From: Deltaproteobacteria bacterium
Lineage (GTDB): Bacteria; Bdellovibrionota_B; Oligoflexia; Oligoflexales; Bog-1112
DNA length: 38,198 nucleotides
Direction: 5' to 3'
NCBI GenBank assembly: GCA_016186945.1
Contig: JACPKR010000015.1
Span: forward strand, 1-38,198
The notes beneath the pieces were generated by a model, which saw only the letters and a list, made by a program, of their open reading frames with translations, was not told the origin of the DNA and searched no databases. The position numbers and the translations under genes were made by a program. Below are positions 1 through 7,310 of the stretch, in pieces (positions within the stretch are counted from its first letter, which is position 1; each line of letters opens with the position of its first letter).

Positions 1-144
1 CAAAGAAAGATCAGTGAAATTTTTGAGTTCACCGGCTCCTCCACCTCTATTACTTTAGATGGAGATTTTTCGGCTGACTTCGCCTCATACTTTAATGTTG
101 GAGGAACCAGCTGCGCAGTTTCCTCCAAACCACCTCCTTGCTAG
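1..144 (+). CDS. C-terminal end of an unidentified protein, tail encoded by repeat PE1
   Basis: The first 144 bases are open from the window edge to a TAG stop (142-144) in frame 1, giving 47 residues. The first 32 or so (through ADFASYF) look like ordinary protein; the last 14 (GGTSCAVSSKPPPC) are translated from the PE1 core that begins near base 99. So the repeat either replaced or extended the original C-terminus. The fragment IFEFTG vaguely recalls the last helix of STAS-domain anti-sigma antagonists, but this is far too short to call. The rest of the gene lies outside the window. Confidence 0.45.
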   Translation, partial: QRKISEIFEFTGSSTSITLDGDFSADFASYFNVGGTSCAVSSKPPPC

Positions 145-178
145 GGGGCGCGCCGTTTCCTCCAAACCACCTCCTTGC
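99..178 (+). repeat. PE1 palindromic repeat, copy 1 (core plus partial second core)
   Basis: A complete PE1 core runs from 99 to 141: GGAGGAACC, a central CTGCGCAG palindrome, TTTCCTCC, then the tail AAACCACCTCCTTGC. After a short GC-rich spacer the right part (GTTTCCTCC to CTTGC) is repeated at 155-178. The terminal inverted repeats and G-rich left half seen in longer copies are absent. It lies between a truncated upstream gene and mnmA. Confidence 0.9.
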
Positions 179-214
179 TATTTTTCTGCAAAACCTTGCT
201 ATTTCTCTGCAAAA
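173..214 (+). repeat. 21-bp direct tandem duplication in the mnmA leader
   Basis: Two adjacent 21-bp units (173-193 and 194-214) begin CCTTGCTATTT and end TCTGCAAAA; they differ at one base. Each unit begins with the last bases of PE1 (CCTTGC), so the duplication includes the repeat boundary. The same arrangement is seen before purB. Confidence 0.9.
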
Positions 215-231
215 AGAGCTACAAGTGGCAG

Positions 232-1281
232 ATGAATAAAACCGTAGCCGTAGCCATGTCCGGAGGGGTGGATTCCTCCTTGTCAGCTTTGCTTTTGAAA
301 CAGCAAGGCTACAGAGTTATTGGCATGTTTATGCGGAACTGGGAGGAGGCGGACGCGTCGGGTCGCTGCACCAGCGCTCAGGATTACGATGACGTGTCGT
401 CGACCTGTGCCAAGTTGGGAATTCCGTTTTATGCCTTTAATTTCGCGAAAGAATACCGAGAGCAGGTGTTCGCCCGTTTTGTGGAAGAATACCAGAAAGG
501 CTACACCCCTAACCCTGACATTCTTTGTAACCGTGAGATAAAATTCAAGGTTTTCTTTGAGAAAGCTCTAAGTCTGGGGGCCGACCTGGTCGCCACGGGC
601 CATTACTGCCAGCTTGAGGACGGGAAGCTATTAAAAGGTAGGGATCCGGGAAAGGATCAGACCTACTTCCTTCATGCTATCGACGGGACGATCCTTGATC
701 GGGTCCTATTCCCTGTCGGGGGTCTTTTGAAAAGTGAAGTGCGCAGCCTGGCACGCGAGTTCGGCTTACCCACGCACGGGAAGAAAGACAGTACAGGCAT
801 TTGTTTTATCGGTGAACGACGGTTCCAGGAATTTTTAAGTCAATACATTCAAAGCAAGCGAGGGGAATTTTCCATGCTTGACGGAACTAAAGTGGGAACG
901 CATGAGGGGACGCCCTTCTACACGATAGGCCAGCGTAAACATCTTGGTTTAGGAGGACCGGGCGCACGTTGGTACGTGGTCAAGAAAGATCTTGCGCGCA
1001 ATATAGTTTATGTCGAGCGAGATCATGACCATCCCGAGTTATATGCTAGCGAGTTGACTGCTGACGAGCTGAGCTGGTTGTCTGGTTCTGCGCCTGTCTT
1101 CCCCCTTCGTTGCATGGCAAAGATACGCTACCGGCAAGAAGACCAAGCGTGCTTCGTGACAGAAACGTCTCAAGGCAAGTTGTCGGTACGCTTTCATACT
1201 CCCCAGCGTGCTATCGCAGTAGGGCAGTCGGTCGTTTTCTACGACGGGGACGTCTGCCTCGGAGGTGGAAGGATCTGTTAA
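232..1281 (+). CDS. mnmA: tRNA-specific 2-thiouridylase MnmA
   Basis: MnmA activates U34 of Lys, Glu and Gln tRNAs with ATP and replaces the 2-oxygen with sulfur, in the cytoplasm. The 349-residue product has the PP-loop SGGVDSS at residues 10-16, the catalytic Cys99 in NPDILCNREIKF, the second catalytic Cys191 in TGICFIG, and the conserved GHYCQL and YTIGQR segments; length is normal for the family (about 360). I chose ATG 232 because homologues start a few residues before the PP-loop. The frame stays open upstream to a TTG at 175, but that extension is encoded by the 21-bp tandem repeat. No strong Shine-Dalgarno is visible. The stop overlaps the stop of the convergent RRM gene by 4 bases. 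Confidence 0.96.
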   Translation: MNKTVAVAMSGGVDSSLSALLLKQQGYRVIGMFMRNWEEADASGRCTSAQDYDDVSSTCAKLGIPFYAFNFAKEYREQVFARFVEEYQKGYTPNPDILCNREIKFKVFFEKALSLGADLVATGHYCQLEDGKLLKGRDPGKDQTYFLHAIDGTILDRVLFPVGGLLKSEVRSLAREFGLPTHGKKDSTGICFIGERRFQEFLSQYIQSKRGEFSMLDGTKVGTHEGTPFYTIGQRKHLGLGGPGARWYVVKKDLARNIVYVERDHDHPELYASELTADELSWLSGSAPVFPLRCMAKIRYRQEDQACFVTETSQGKLSVRFHTPQRAIAVGQSVVFYDGDVCLGGGRIC

Positions 1282-1562
1282 CCTTCCCGCCCCCTTCGTC
1301 CGCCTCCACCTTTTTCGCGTTCGCTAGCTTCGTTGACGCGCAGCGGTCTGCCCTGTAAGTCTTTTCCATCCATTTCTGCGATTGCGTTGAGCGCGTCGTT
1401 CGCCTCTTCGAAGGTTACAAAACCAAACCCTTTTGAGCGATTAGTTTGTCGATCCATAATGACAACTACCTCAACGAGTTTGCCGAACTTTTTGAAGGCA
1501 TCGTTAAGGTCTTCGTCACGAACATTCCAGCTTAAATTTCCCACGAAAATTTTTTTAGCCAT
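1278..1562 (-). CDS. RRM-domain RNA-binding protein
   Basis: A 94-residue protein with a single RNA recognition motif: RNP2 IFVGNL at residues 5-10 and RNP1 KGFGFVTF at 44-51, followed by a short Gly/Arg-rich tail (GGGGRRGREG) typical of bacterial and cyanobacterial Rbp proteins. It probably binds single-stranded RNA, perhaps as an RNA chaperone; a specific target cannot be inferred. The start ATG is at 1562 with AGGATCGG upstream. A TATAAT -10 box lies on the same strand at 1599-1604, though I see no convincing -35. The gene converges on mnmA with a 4-base overlap of stop codons. Confidence 0.93.
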   Translation of the reverse strand: MAKKIFVGNLSWNVRDEDLNDAFKKFGKLVEVVVIMDRQTNRSKGFGFVTFEEANDALNAIAEMDGKDLQGRPLRVNEASEREKGGGGRRGREG

Positions 1563-1665
1563 ACATCCGATCCTATGAAGTGATAAGAAGCTTCCTCCAT
1601 TATAACACGCCTATCAGTGAAGATTTCCAGCCGTGTTTTCATAAACGACAAATTTGCAGATTTTC

Positions 1666-1695
1666 TTGACAGCCGCTGAACTTCCAGGCTTCAAT
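1666..1695 (+). promoter_or_regulatory. Candidate sigma-70 promoter of the protease gene
   Basis: A perfect -35 TTGACA (1666-1671) is followed after 18 bases by TTCAAT (1690-1695, four of six matches to TATAAT), about 55 bases before the protease start. Motif match only. Confidence 0.45.
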
Positions 1696-1749
1696 AAAAT
1701 AAATTGGCCAGACAACCAAATATCACAACAAAAGGAAAGGGAGTCCAAA

Positions 1750-2475
1750 ATGTCCTTCAAAAGTCGACTCAATGCCTTCTTGGTTGGCTTATGCCTCAGT
1801 GTCACCCTACTTGCTGTCGATGCAGGAGCGGCTTCAAGCTCAGACCGCATCATCGACGAAAACGATTTAGAAAAAATCTATGCTAAGACGGGCCCCATCG
1901 TCGAAGCCATCGGCCGCATGAATGTTGGCTGCACCGTAACCCATCTAGGGAACGGCATTGCGATTACTGCGGGCCACTGCTTCGTTAGCAGCCCCTTTCA
2001 CGGAATACGGTCCGCGGGCTCCTGTGAATCACGGCGCTACGACATCAAATGGGGAGTGACTTACACTCAAGATGCAGGTTACCTCGGCTCGAAATGCGTG
2101 AAAGTACTTGCGATAGAATTAAATCAGGAACGAGATTACGCCATCCTCCGCGTCAATCCCGTTCCTCCCCGCCACCTTAAGGTCGAATTTGAGCACGAGA
2201 TTGCCGTAGGTGACACGATTTCCATCTTCTCCCATCCGTCGATGCGCCCTCTGGAGTGGTCAAGCTACTGTGGTGTCGAAGGGTTCTTCGAGCAGTCCAA
2301 AGGCAATCAATTCCGCTATTCCTGTGATACCGAAGGCGGAAGTAGTGGGGCTTCCGTCCTGAACAAGGAAGAAGCTATAGTGGGCATACATAATTATTAT
2401 AATGCCGAGCTTAACCGTAATGGTGCGACTAAAATTTCAAGCACTCCGCTAAGAGTGTTTCTCTCTAACCTTTAA
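1750..2475 (+). CDS. Secreted trypsin-like serine protease (S1, V8-like)
   Basis: The 241-residue product starts with a basic n-region and hydrophobic stretch (residues 5-27) ending AGA-A, a good Sec signal peptide, so it is exported. The chymotrypsin-fold triad is readable: His76 in TAGHC, Asp129 in ERDYAIL, and Ser199 in GGSSGAS. Cysteines around His76 and near Ser199 could form disulfides. It resembles the S1B/V8-like group more than trypsin itself. ATG 1750 is preceded by AAAGGAAAGGGAG, a strong ribosome site; the frame is open further upstream but that part does not resemble protein. It is a monocistronic gene. Substrate unknown; secreted proteases of this type act in the periplasm or outside, possibly on host proteins. 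Confidence 0.88.
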   Translation: MSFKSRLNAFLVGLCLSVTLLAVDAGAASSSDRIIDENDLEKIYAKTGPIVEAIGRMNVGCTVTHLGNGIAITAGHCFVSSPFHGIRSAGSCESRRYDIKWGVTYTQDAGYLGSKCVKVLAIELNQERDYAILRVNPVPPRHLKVEFEHEIAVGDTISIFSHPSMRPLEWSSYCGVEGFFEQSKGNQFRYSCDTEGGSSGASVLNKEEAIVGIHNYYNAELNRNGATKISSTPLRVFLSNL

Positions 2476-2502
2476 CAAGGCCTGTGAGAAAAGGTTAAGA
2501 GA
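2462..2502 (+). terminator. Possible hairpin at the protease gene end
   Basis: TCTCTAACCTT (2462-2472, within the last codons) pairs with AAGGTTAAGAGA (2491-2502). No run of T follows, so it may be a stabilising stem rather than an intrinsic terminator. Confidence 0.35.
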
Positions 2503-2507
2503 ATTTC

Positions 2508-2613
2508 CGTCATTGCGAGCGAATGCGAAGCAATCCAGGCTGAAATTTGCTCCCCTTGTAAGCGACAAATAACCTGGATTGCTTCGTCGGGCTTCGCCCT
2601 TCTCGCAATGACG
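2508..2613. repeat. Palindromic intergenic repeat (long hairpin)
   Basis: The left arm (2508-2539) begins CGTCATTGCGAGC and ends GCAATCCAGG; the right arm (2573-2613) begins CCTGGATTGCTTCG and ends TCTCGCAATGACG. The arms are inverse complements apart from an extra GC-rich stretch in the right arm, with about 33 bases between. The CATTGCGAGCGAA...CAATCC sequence is like widely dispersed REP/MITE-type repeats seen in many bacterial genomes. Only one copy is in the window. Confidence 0.85.
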
Positions 2614-2832
2614 TTATTTTTTCTCATTCATTCTCATATGAACATACCCTGAGCCTTTAATTTCTAATCGCTTTCTTAATATTAATAGAATTGACTTATC
2701 CCCAACACCTGGGGATAACTCGGTCCGTCCAGTGACCAAAGCTCGGTGCTTAAAGGGCGGCTTCTGTTTGCACAATTTTTGTGCAAATGACGTTCTAATG
2801 AAATTCATGGGGGTGGAATTCTAATAATTTTA
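2614..2832. other. Non-coding stretch with three small inverted repeats
   Basis: No convincing gene. It holds TATCCCCA/TGGGGATA (2697-2704 and 2710-2717), TTTGCACAA/TTGTGCAAA (2767-2775 and 2779-2787), and CTAATAA/TTATTAG (2821-2827 and 2830-2836, spanning the amidohydrolase stop). A promoter-like TTGACT (2691-2696), 17-base gap, GATAAC (2714-2719) encloses the first inverted repeat; together with the second stem this could be a short transcript of about 70 bases, but that is speculation. Confidence 0.35.
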
Positions 2833-4092
2833 TTAGATGAGATTCATTTTCAATAAATTTCTAACGTTGTCGTAGAATACTGAGGCAGGGAACTTTTTTC
2901 CCGAGTAGGAGACCTTTCTCATAATGACCAAAGCTGCCGCGAGTGGATTGTGGTTGTAAATTTCCAGGGCCGCTTTATAAGTCCTGGAAAAGTCGGCCCA
3001 GCCGCCAAGGAGACCATGCAAATACATGGTCCAAAGCGAGGCTGCCAGCAGTGGCTTTGTTGCGGGAAGTGGGTAATCGCTTCCGTAGAGCAAGCGGGCA
3101 TGCACACTCTCTTCTTTCAAGATGGCTTGCAGGAACTTAGTCCTCATGGGTGCTGCGGTAAAACCTGAAATATCGGCCCATGTCTGTTGAGGAAACTCCT
3201 TCATCAGGTGAAGTACCCAGCTCACATTGTCGCTGCTTTTGCCTTTATATTCCGACTCTCCTTCTGACCCCACATGAGCGAAGACGATGCGAAGTGTGGG
3301 AAATTTCCTCAACCAGGCTTCATATGCCATCGGCGCCCCGAATCGGTTCTCGATCCCTCCGCCTTCCACGCTGCGCTCGTCACCGACGTGAGTGATGAGC
3401 GTGAACTGGTGTTTGGCTAGGAGTTCGAAAAAGCGCTCGCAACGCAAATCATCAGGTGGAATATGCATGGAATTGGGAAGAAGTTTCAGAAACCGCACGC
3501 CGTCCTTTTTAAGTGCTTCGAATGCTGTTTCTAAGTCTGCTTGGAAGGGGTTAAGTGACCCGACAGGGATAGCATCTCCAAGTTCCTTCGCCAGCCTTAG
3601 CATATACTCGTTACTAACTTCCAAGCCTGTGCGGTCCAGGCGTTTAGCCTGAGTCTCTGCATCGTAAGTCGCCGCAAACGCAAAGAGGAAGGGGGTGTAT
3701 GCTTTGCCGGGGAAGTTTCTGACGAGATCGAAAAGCCGGGCCTTGGCAGATTCGTCCGGCTCATCATCGTCCTCGGCCCCCATTGCGCTGAGGAGAATTT
3801 TAGCCTTCCAGGATTTTACAGGATGGTTCAAGGGGGAAAAGAGATCGGGATGTACATAACAACCGTTCTTTTTTTCTCTGCACACCACATGCACATGGGA
3901 GTCGATGACCCCCGGAAGGTCTTCGAGGGCTTCCGATAGAAATTCCTGCGCAAGGGGAGACAAAGGTGGGTTCTTCATCGGAGTTTCCCAAGAGGAACGC
4001 CCGGAAAGCGAGTCCCGCAGGTTCCAGGCTATACCCTCAGAGGCGACGATGAAGGAACTACACAGTACCATTGATGAAAACAAGAAATGCAT
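2833..4092 (-). CDS. Exported amidohydrolase-2 family protein
   Basis: A 419-residue TIM-barrel metal hydrolase or decarboxylase of the amidohydrolase-2 type (COG2159). Visible metal-site motifs: DSHVH (residues 64-68) after the first strand, KLLPNSMH mid-protein, ITHVGD, RIVFAHVG, and a late YGSDYP supplying the Asp ligand. The N-terminus (MHFLFSSMVLCSSFIVASEG) looks like a signal peptide, which is unusual for this mostly cytoplasmic family. ATG 4092 has AGGGAGAG just upstream; the frame continues upstream into repeat PE2 through a TTG at 4182, which I reject. PE2 ends 17 bases before the start, so the element now separates the gene from whatever promoter it had. Substrate unknown. Confidence 0.8.
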   Translation of the reverse strand: MHFLFSSMVLCSSFIVASEGIAWNLRDSLSGRSSWETPMKNPPLSPLAQEFLSEALEDLPGVIDSHVHVVCREKKNGCYVHPDLFSPLNHPVKSWKAKILLSAMGAEDDDEPDESAKARLFDLVRNFPGKAYTPFLFAFAATYDAETQAKRLDRTGLEVSNEYMLRLAKELGDAIPVGSLNPFQADLETAFEALKKDGVRFLKLLPNSMHIPPDDLRCERFFELLAKHQFTLITHVGDERSVEGGGIENRFGAPMAYEAWLRKFPTLRIVFAHVGSEGESEYKGKSSDNVSWVLHLMKEFPQQTWADISGFTAAPMRTKFLQAILKEESVHARLLYGSDYPLPATKPLLAASLWTMYLHGLLGGWADFSRTYKAALEIYNHNPLAAALVIMRKVSYSGKKFPASVFYDNVRNLLKMNLI

Positions 4093-4108
4093 GCAGTCTC
4101 TCCCTATG

Positions 4109-4274
4109 TATAGTCTTTGAGAAAAAGAATTTGTGGAGAGGACCTTTTTTGAAAAAAAGTTCCCCTCCACGCCTCCCCCCAAAAAACTTTAAATATTGAA
4201 GTTTTTAAAAAGGGGCTTGGGGAAAGACTTTTTTCAAAAAGTTTTTCCCCAAATTGATTATCTTGAATACTATA
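4109..4274. repeat. PE2 palindromic element, copy A (166 bp)
   Basis: Bounded by TATAGT and ACTATA, with arms that are imperfect inverse complements over about 28 bases. The centre contains AACTTTAAATATTGAAGTTT, a stem-loop. Copies B (16112) and C (17320) have the same length and order of blocks. Confidence 0.88.
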
Positions 4275-4328
4275 TCTTGCGAAGGGGACGTTCCCTCCCC
4301 TTCGCGCATCCCCTCCCTGATTGCTAGA

Positions 4329-5591
4329 CTAAGGTGTCAAGAAGTCTTCGCGGTCGACTCCCGTGCCGACACTTAGAATTCTACATCGGGAGAACTCTTC
4401 CAGCTTCAAGAGAAAGTCCCGCGCTGCGCCAGGAAGTTTAGAGAAGCTCCCTTGACGAGGAATATCTTGCTGCCAAGCTTTGAATGTTTCGTAGACGGGC
4501 TTGCATTCTTTCAAGACTTCACTGCTACTTGGGTATTCGTTAAGCACACCAAGCGTCGGGTGTTTATACGCGACGGCAACCTTGATAGTTTCGAGTCCGG
4601 AAAGAATGTCGAGTTTGTTCAAATAGACACCGTCGAGGCCATTGACTTCGTTTGCAAAGCGCATGGCGATGGCGTCAAACCACCCGCAGCGTCGGGGGCG
4701 TTTTGTTGTTGCCCCATATTCATTTCCTCGCTCTCGAAGCACTTGCCCGAGCTGATCATGAATTTCAGTGGGGAAGGGGCCTTCACCGACTCGGGTCGCA
4801 TAAACTTTTCCCACGCCTAAGATTCTGTCGATTTTCCGTGGATCAATCCCGAGGCTTACAGCCGCCTGACTTGCAAGAGTTGAGCTTGACGTCACGAAGG
4901 GGTAAGTCCCGTGGTTGATATCCAGCATGGTCCCTTGTGCTCCCTCGCACAGGACGTTTTGTCCTTCCTTGAGTCCTTTGCGAATCTTTTCTTCTGCAGG
5001 ACAAATGTAGTCTGCAATGAACGCGGCGCTCACCTCGAACTCTTTCCATAGGGCCGGGTTTTGATCATAGAATGTTTTAAACTCAGGGTCGGCTTCTTTT
5101 CGTTTGCTCAGCCATTCCTTCCTTTTCTCAGGCCGCGCCATTGTTTCCACCCGCATGCCGTTTCTCAGGTCGCGCTCGGCGTAGGTCGGGCCGATCCCAC
5201 GTTTCGTAGTCCCAATGGGGTTTTTCGCGCTTTCTTCAGACTTTGTATCGAGGTACACATGCCAGGGTGTGATCACATGGGCCAGAGTAGAAATCCACAA
5301 GCGCTCAGGAGTCACGGAGACATGCTCACGCAGATTTTTGATCTCCCGCATCAATACCCTCGGGTCAATGACGACACCCGACGTGAGGGCAATGATTTTT
5401 CCCTCATGCAGAACACCGTTCGGGAGAAGGTGGAATACATGCTTTTTCCCCCCCACATGGACCGTATGGCCAGCATTGTTCCCACCTTGGAAGCGACACA
5501 CAATGTCAATATCGTGAGCGATCTTATCCACCCACTTGCCTTTGCCCTCATCCCCCCACTGCGTTCCGATGATGACTGACAATTTTCCCAT
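4329..5591 (-). CDS. purA: Adenylosuccinate synthetase PurA
   Basis: PurA joins IMP and aspartate using GTP to make adenylosuccinate, the first committed step to AMP. The 420-residue protein has the family signatures: GTQWGDEGKGK at residues 9-19 with catalytic Asp14, GNNAGHTV with His42, GIGPTYAERD, EGAQGTMLDI, TRVGEGPFPTE, and TTKRPRRCGWFDA near the base-binding site; length matches the family (about 430). ATG 5591 is preceded by TAGGAGA. The frame has six more codons upstream from a TTG (5609) that I reject. It is transcribed away from purB, which encodes the next step, across a 166-base intergenic region holding PE1. Confidence 0.97.
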   Translation of the reverse strand: MGKLSVIIGTQWGDEGKGKWVDKIAHDIDIVCRFQGGNNAGHTVHVGGKKHVFHLLPNGVLHEGKIIALTSGVVIDPRVLMREIKNLREHVSVTPERLWISTLAHVITPWHVYLDTKSEESAKNPIGTTKRGIGPTYAERDLRNGMRVETMARPEKRKEWLSKRKEADPEFKTFYDQNPALWKEFEVSAAFIADYICPAEEKIRKGLKEGQNVLCEGAQGTMLDINHGTYPFVTSSSTLASQAAVSLGIDPRKIDRILGVGKVYATRVGEGPFPTEIHDQLGQVLRERGNEYGATTKRPRRCGWFDAIAMRFANEVNGLDGVYLNKLDILSGLETIKVAVAYKHPTLGVLNEYPSSSEVLKECKPVYETFKAWQQDIPRQGSFSKLPGAARDFLLKLEEFSRCRILSVGTGVDREDFLTP

Positions 5592-5639
5592 GAATTTTCT
5601 CCTACCCAACGATTAGGTGCCTACAATACAATACCAAAC

Positions 5640-5709
5640 GTGATGCGTAAACCGCTTGGGGCTTCTTGGCGGAACCAGCTGCGCAGTTTCCTCCAAACCA
5701 CCTCCTTGC
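5640..5709 (+). repeat. PE1 repeat, copy 2 (internally deleted)
   Basis: The left terminus (GTGATGCGTAAACCGCTTGGGGC) in shortened form joins directly to TTCTTGGCGGAACCAGC and the rest of the core to CTCCTTGC. The G-rich middle (GGGAGAGG to CCCCCAAGGG in full copies) is absent. It sits between the divergent purA and purB genes. Confidence 0.9.
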
Positions 5710-5757
5710 ATAAGGAAGTAACTTGCATAAGGAAGTAACTTGCATAAGGAAGTAACC
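5706..5757 (+). promoter_or_regulatory. Triple 17-bp tandem repeat carrying the purB ribosome site three times
   Basis: TTGCATAAGGAAGTAAC occurs three times without a gap (5706-5722, 5723-5739, 5740-5756), followed by C and the purB ATG. Each unit contains AAGGAAG; only the last is at a proper distance from the ATG. The first unit overlaps the TTGC end of PE1. Confidence 0.93.
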
Positions 5758-7152
5758 ATGCAAACCTGGGACGCTCTCACCCCCCTTGACGGACGTTATC
5801 GTGAACAGGTAAGAGACTTGGCTGACTATCTCTCGGAAGGTGCGCTCATCCGTTACCGTGCCAGGATTGAAATCCTGTGGCTGCGACACCTCTTCCGCTG
5901 GCAGCAGAAGGGAGTCTTGAAGCTTCCCGTGATGTTGAGTTCCCCCCAACGTTCTTTCCTGGAACGCTGCCTTAAGGAAGAGATAACGGAGGAACATCCT
6001 CTCGTCTCCATCGTCGAGCAGGTGAAAAACATAGAAGCCGTGACCGCACATGACGTGAAGGCCGTTGAGCTTGCCCTTCGGCGCATATTGAACGAAAATG
6101 GCTTCGACCCGGAAACAACCAGCTTCCTCCACTTCCTCTGCACTTCGGAAGACATCAACAATCTGTCCTACGGGCTTATGTTGAAGGACGCGACGGAGCA
6201 AGTTCTCCTCCCCCAACTCGATTCCGTGCTCGATAAGTTGCGAAACTTCGCACAAGAGCACGCTGGTCTTGCTATGATCGCTCGGACACATGGGCAAAAA
6301 GCCACACCAACCAGCTTGGGAAAAGAATTTGCGATCTTCACCTCCAGGCTTCAGAAAATCCGCGCGGCTCTTGCGCAATTGCAGCACACGGGAAAATTCA
6401 ACGGAGCCGTGGGAAACTATAACGCCCACGTGTTTGTCCTACCAGATGCCCCTTGGGAGGAAATTGCACGAGACTTTGTGGAACATAACGTCGGGCTACC
6501 GTTCAATCCCCTCACAACACAGATAGAACCGCACGACAGTATCGTGAACCTCTGCCATCTCCTCTCGCACATGGGTGCGATCAGCATTGACGTGTGTCGT
6601 GACATTTGGGGTTACATCGCTCTTGGTTATTTCAAGCTGACAACCAAGAAGGAGGAAGTAGGCTCAAGCACAATGCCGCACAAAGTCAACCCGATCGACT
6701 TTGAGAACGCCGAAGGAAACTTCGGCCTCGCCATCGCCTTAGCACAACACTTGGCTGTGAAGCTTCCCGTCTCGCGCTGGCAGAGAGATCTGAGCGACTC
6801 GACCGTCATGCGTTCCCTTGCCACTCTCTTCGGTCATTGTTACCTAGCCTTGCGTTCCCTTGACAAAGGTCTGGCGAAACTGTCCCCCGACGCGGAAACG
6901 ATTGCCGCCGATCTGAACGAATCCTGGGAAGTTCTGGGCGAAGCCCTGCAAAGCGCCCTTCGCCTTTCCGGAACACCCGACGCTTATGAGAAGGTCAAAA
7001 GTCTCACCCGAGGTCAGCAAATGTCTCAAAAGGACTGGCAGCGGACAGTGCGCGAAATGAGAGAGCTGTCAGAACCACTTCAAGAAAGGCTCTTGAAACT
7101 TAGCCCTCGGACTTACCTGGGACTTGCTGAGAAATTGGGGAAGTCCTGTTAG
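5758..7152 (+). CDS. purB: Adenylosuccinate lyase PurB
   Basis: PurB cleaves SAICAR and adenylosuccinate, releasing fumarate, in the IMP and AMP branches. The 464-residue protein is the long E. coli-like type: N-terminal LTPLDGRYREQV, ARTHGQKATPTS around the conserved His, and the fumarase-superfamily signature SSTMPHKVNPIDFENAEGN beginning near residue 303 with the mobile catalytic serines. ATG 5758 is chosen because it follows the last AAGGAAG by a normal distance and gives the expected N-terminus; a TTG at 5740 lies inside the tandem repeat. Divergent from purA. Confidence 0.97.
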   Translation: MQTWDALTPLDGRYREQVRDLADYLSEGALIRYRARIEILWLRHLFRWQQKGVLKLPVMLSSPQRSFLERCLKEEITEEHPLVSIVEQVKNIEAVTAHDVKAVELALRRILNENGFDPETTSFLHFLCTSEDINNLSYGLMLKDATEQVLLPQLDSVLDKLRNFAQEHAGLAMIARTHGQKATPTSLGKEFAIFTSRLQKIRAALAQLQHTGKFNGAVGNYNAHVFVLPDAPWEEIARDFVEHNVGLPFNPLTTQIEPHDSIVNLCHLLSHMGAISIDVCRDIWGYIALGYFKLTTKKEEVGSSTMPHKVNPIDFENAEGNFGLAIALAQHLAVKLPVSRWQRDLSDSTVMRSLATLFGHCYLALRSLDKGLAKLSPDAETIAADLNESWEVLGEALQSALRLSGTPDAYEKVKSLTRGQQMSQKDWQRTVREMRELSEPLQERLLKLSPRTYLGLAEKLGKSC

Positions 7153-7169
7153 CTTTTCAGAAGGAAAAA

Positions 7170-7306
7170 GTAATGCGTAAGCCACTTGGGGCAAATAGGG
7201 AGAGGGGGGTTTGGGGGGGCGAGGGAACCGTCGCTCCCCCAAGGCATTTCTTGGAGGAACCAGCTGCGCAGTTTCCTCCAAACCACCCCCTTGCCCCAAG
7301 TGGCTT
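7170..7306 (+). repeat. PE1 repeat, copy 3 (near full length), fused to xthA
   Basis: Starts GTAATGCGTAAGCC and contains the 14-base terminal inverted repeats AAGCCACTTGGGGC (7179-7192) and GCCCCAAGTGGCTT (7293-7306). Between them are the G-rich block, the CGTCGCTCCCCCAAGG block and the core. It lies between the purB stop and the xthA coding part. Confidence 0.93.
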
Positions 7307-7310
7307 TGTC

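Noticed and set aside
175-231. Upstream TTG extension of mnmA
   Set aside because: The 19 codons translate the 21-bp tandem repeat and no homologue would have them.
1654-1749. Upstream start of the protease frame
   Set aside because: It would put residues without signal-peptide character before a perfect signal sequence with a strong ribosome site.
2721-2760. tracrRNA-like stretch (AAGCTCGGTGCTT)
   Set aside because: No Cas genes or CRISPR repeats are nearby; the resemblance is a short chance match.
4093-4182. Upstream extension of the amidohydrolase into PE2
   Set aside because: The extension is repeat sequence; ATG 4092 has its own ribosome site and starts a signal peptide.
5061-5579. 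172-codon open frame opposite purA
   Set aside because: It is a shadow of the purA reading frame with no homology or ribosome site.
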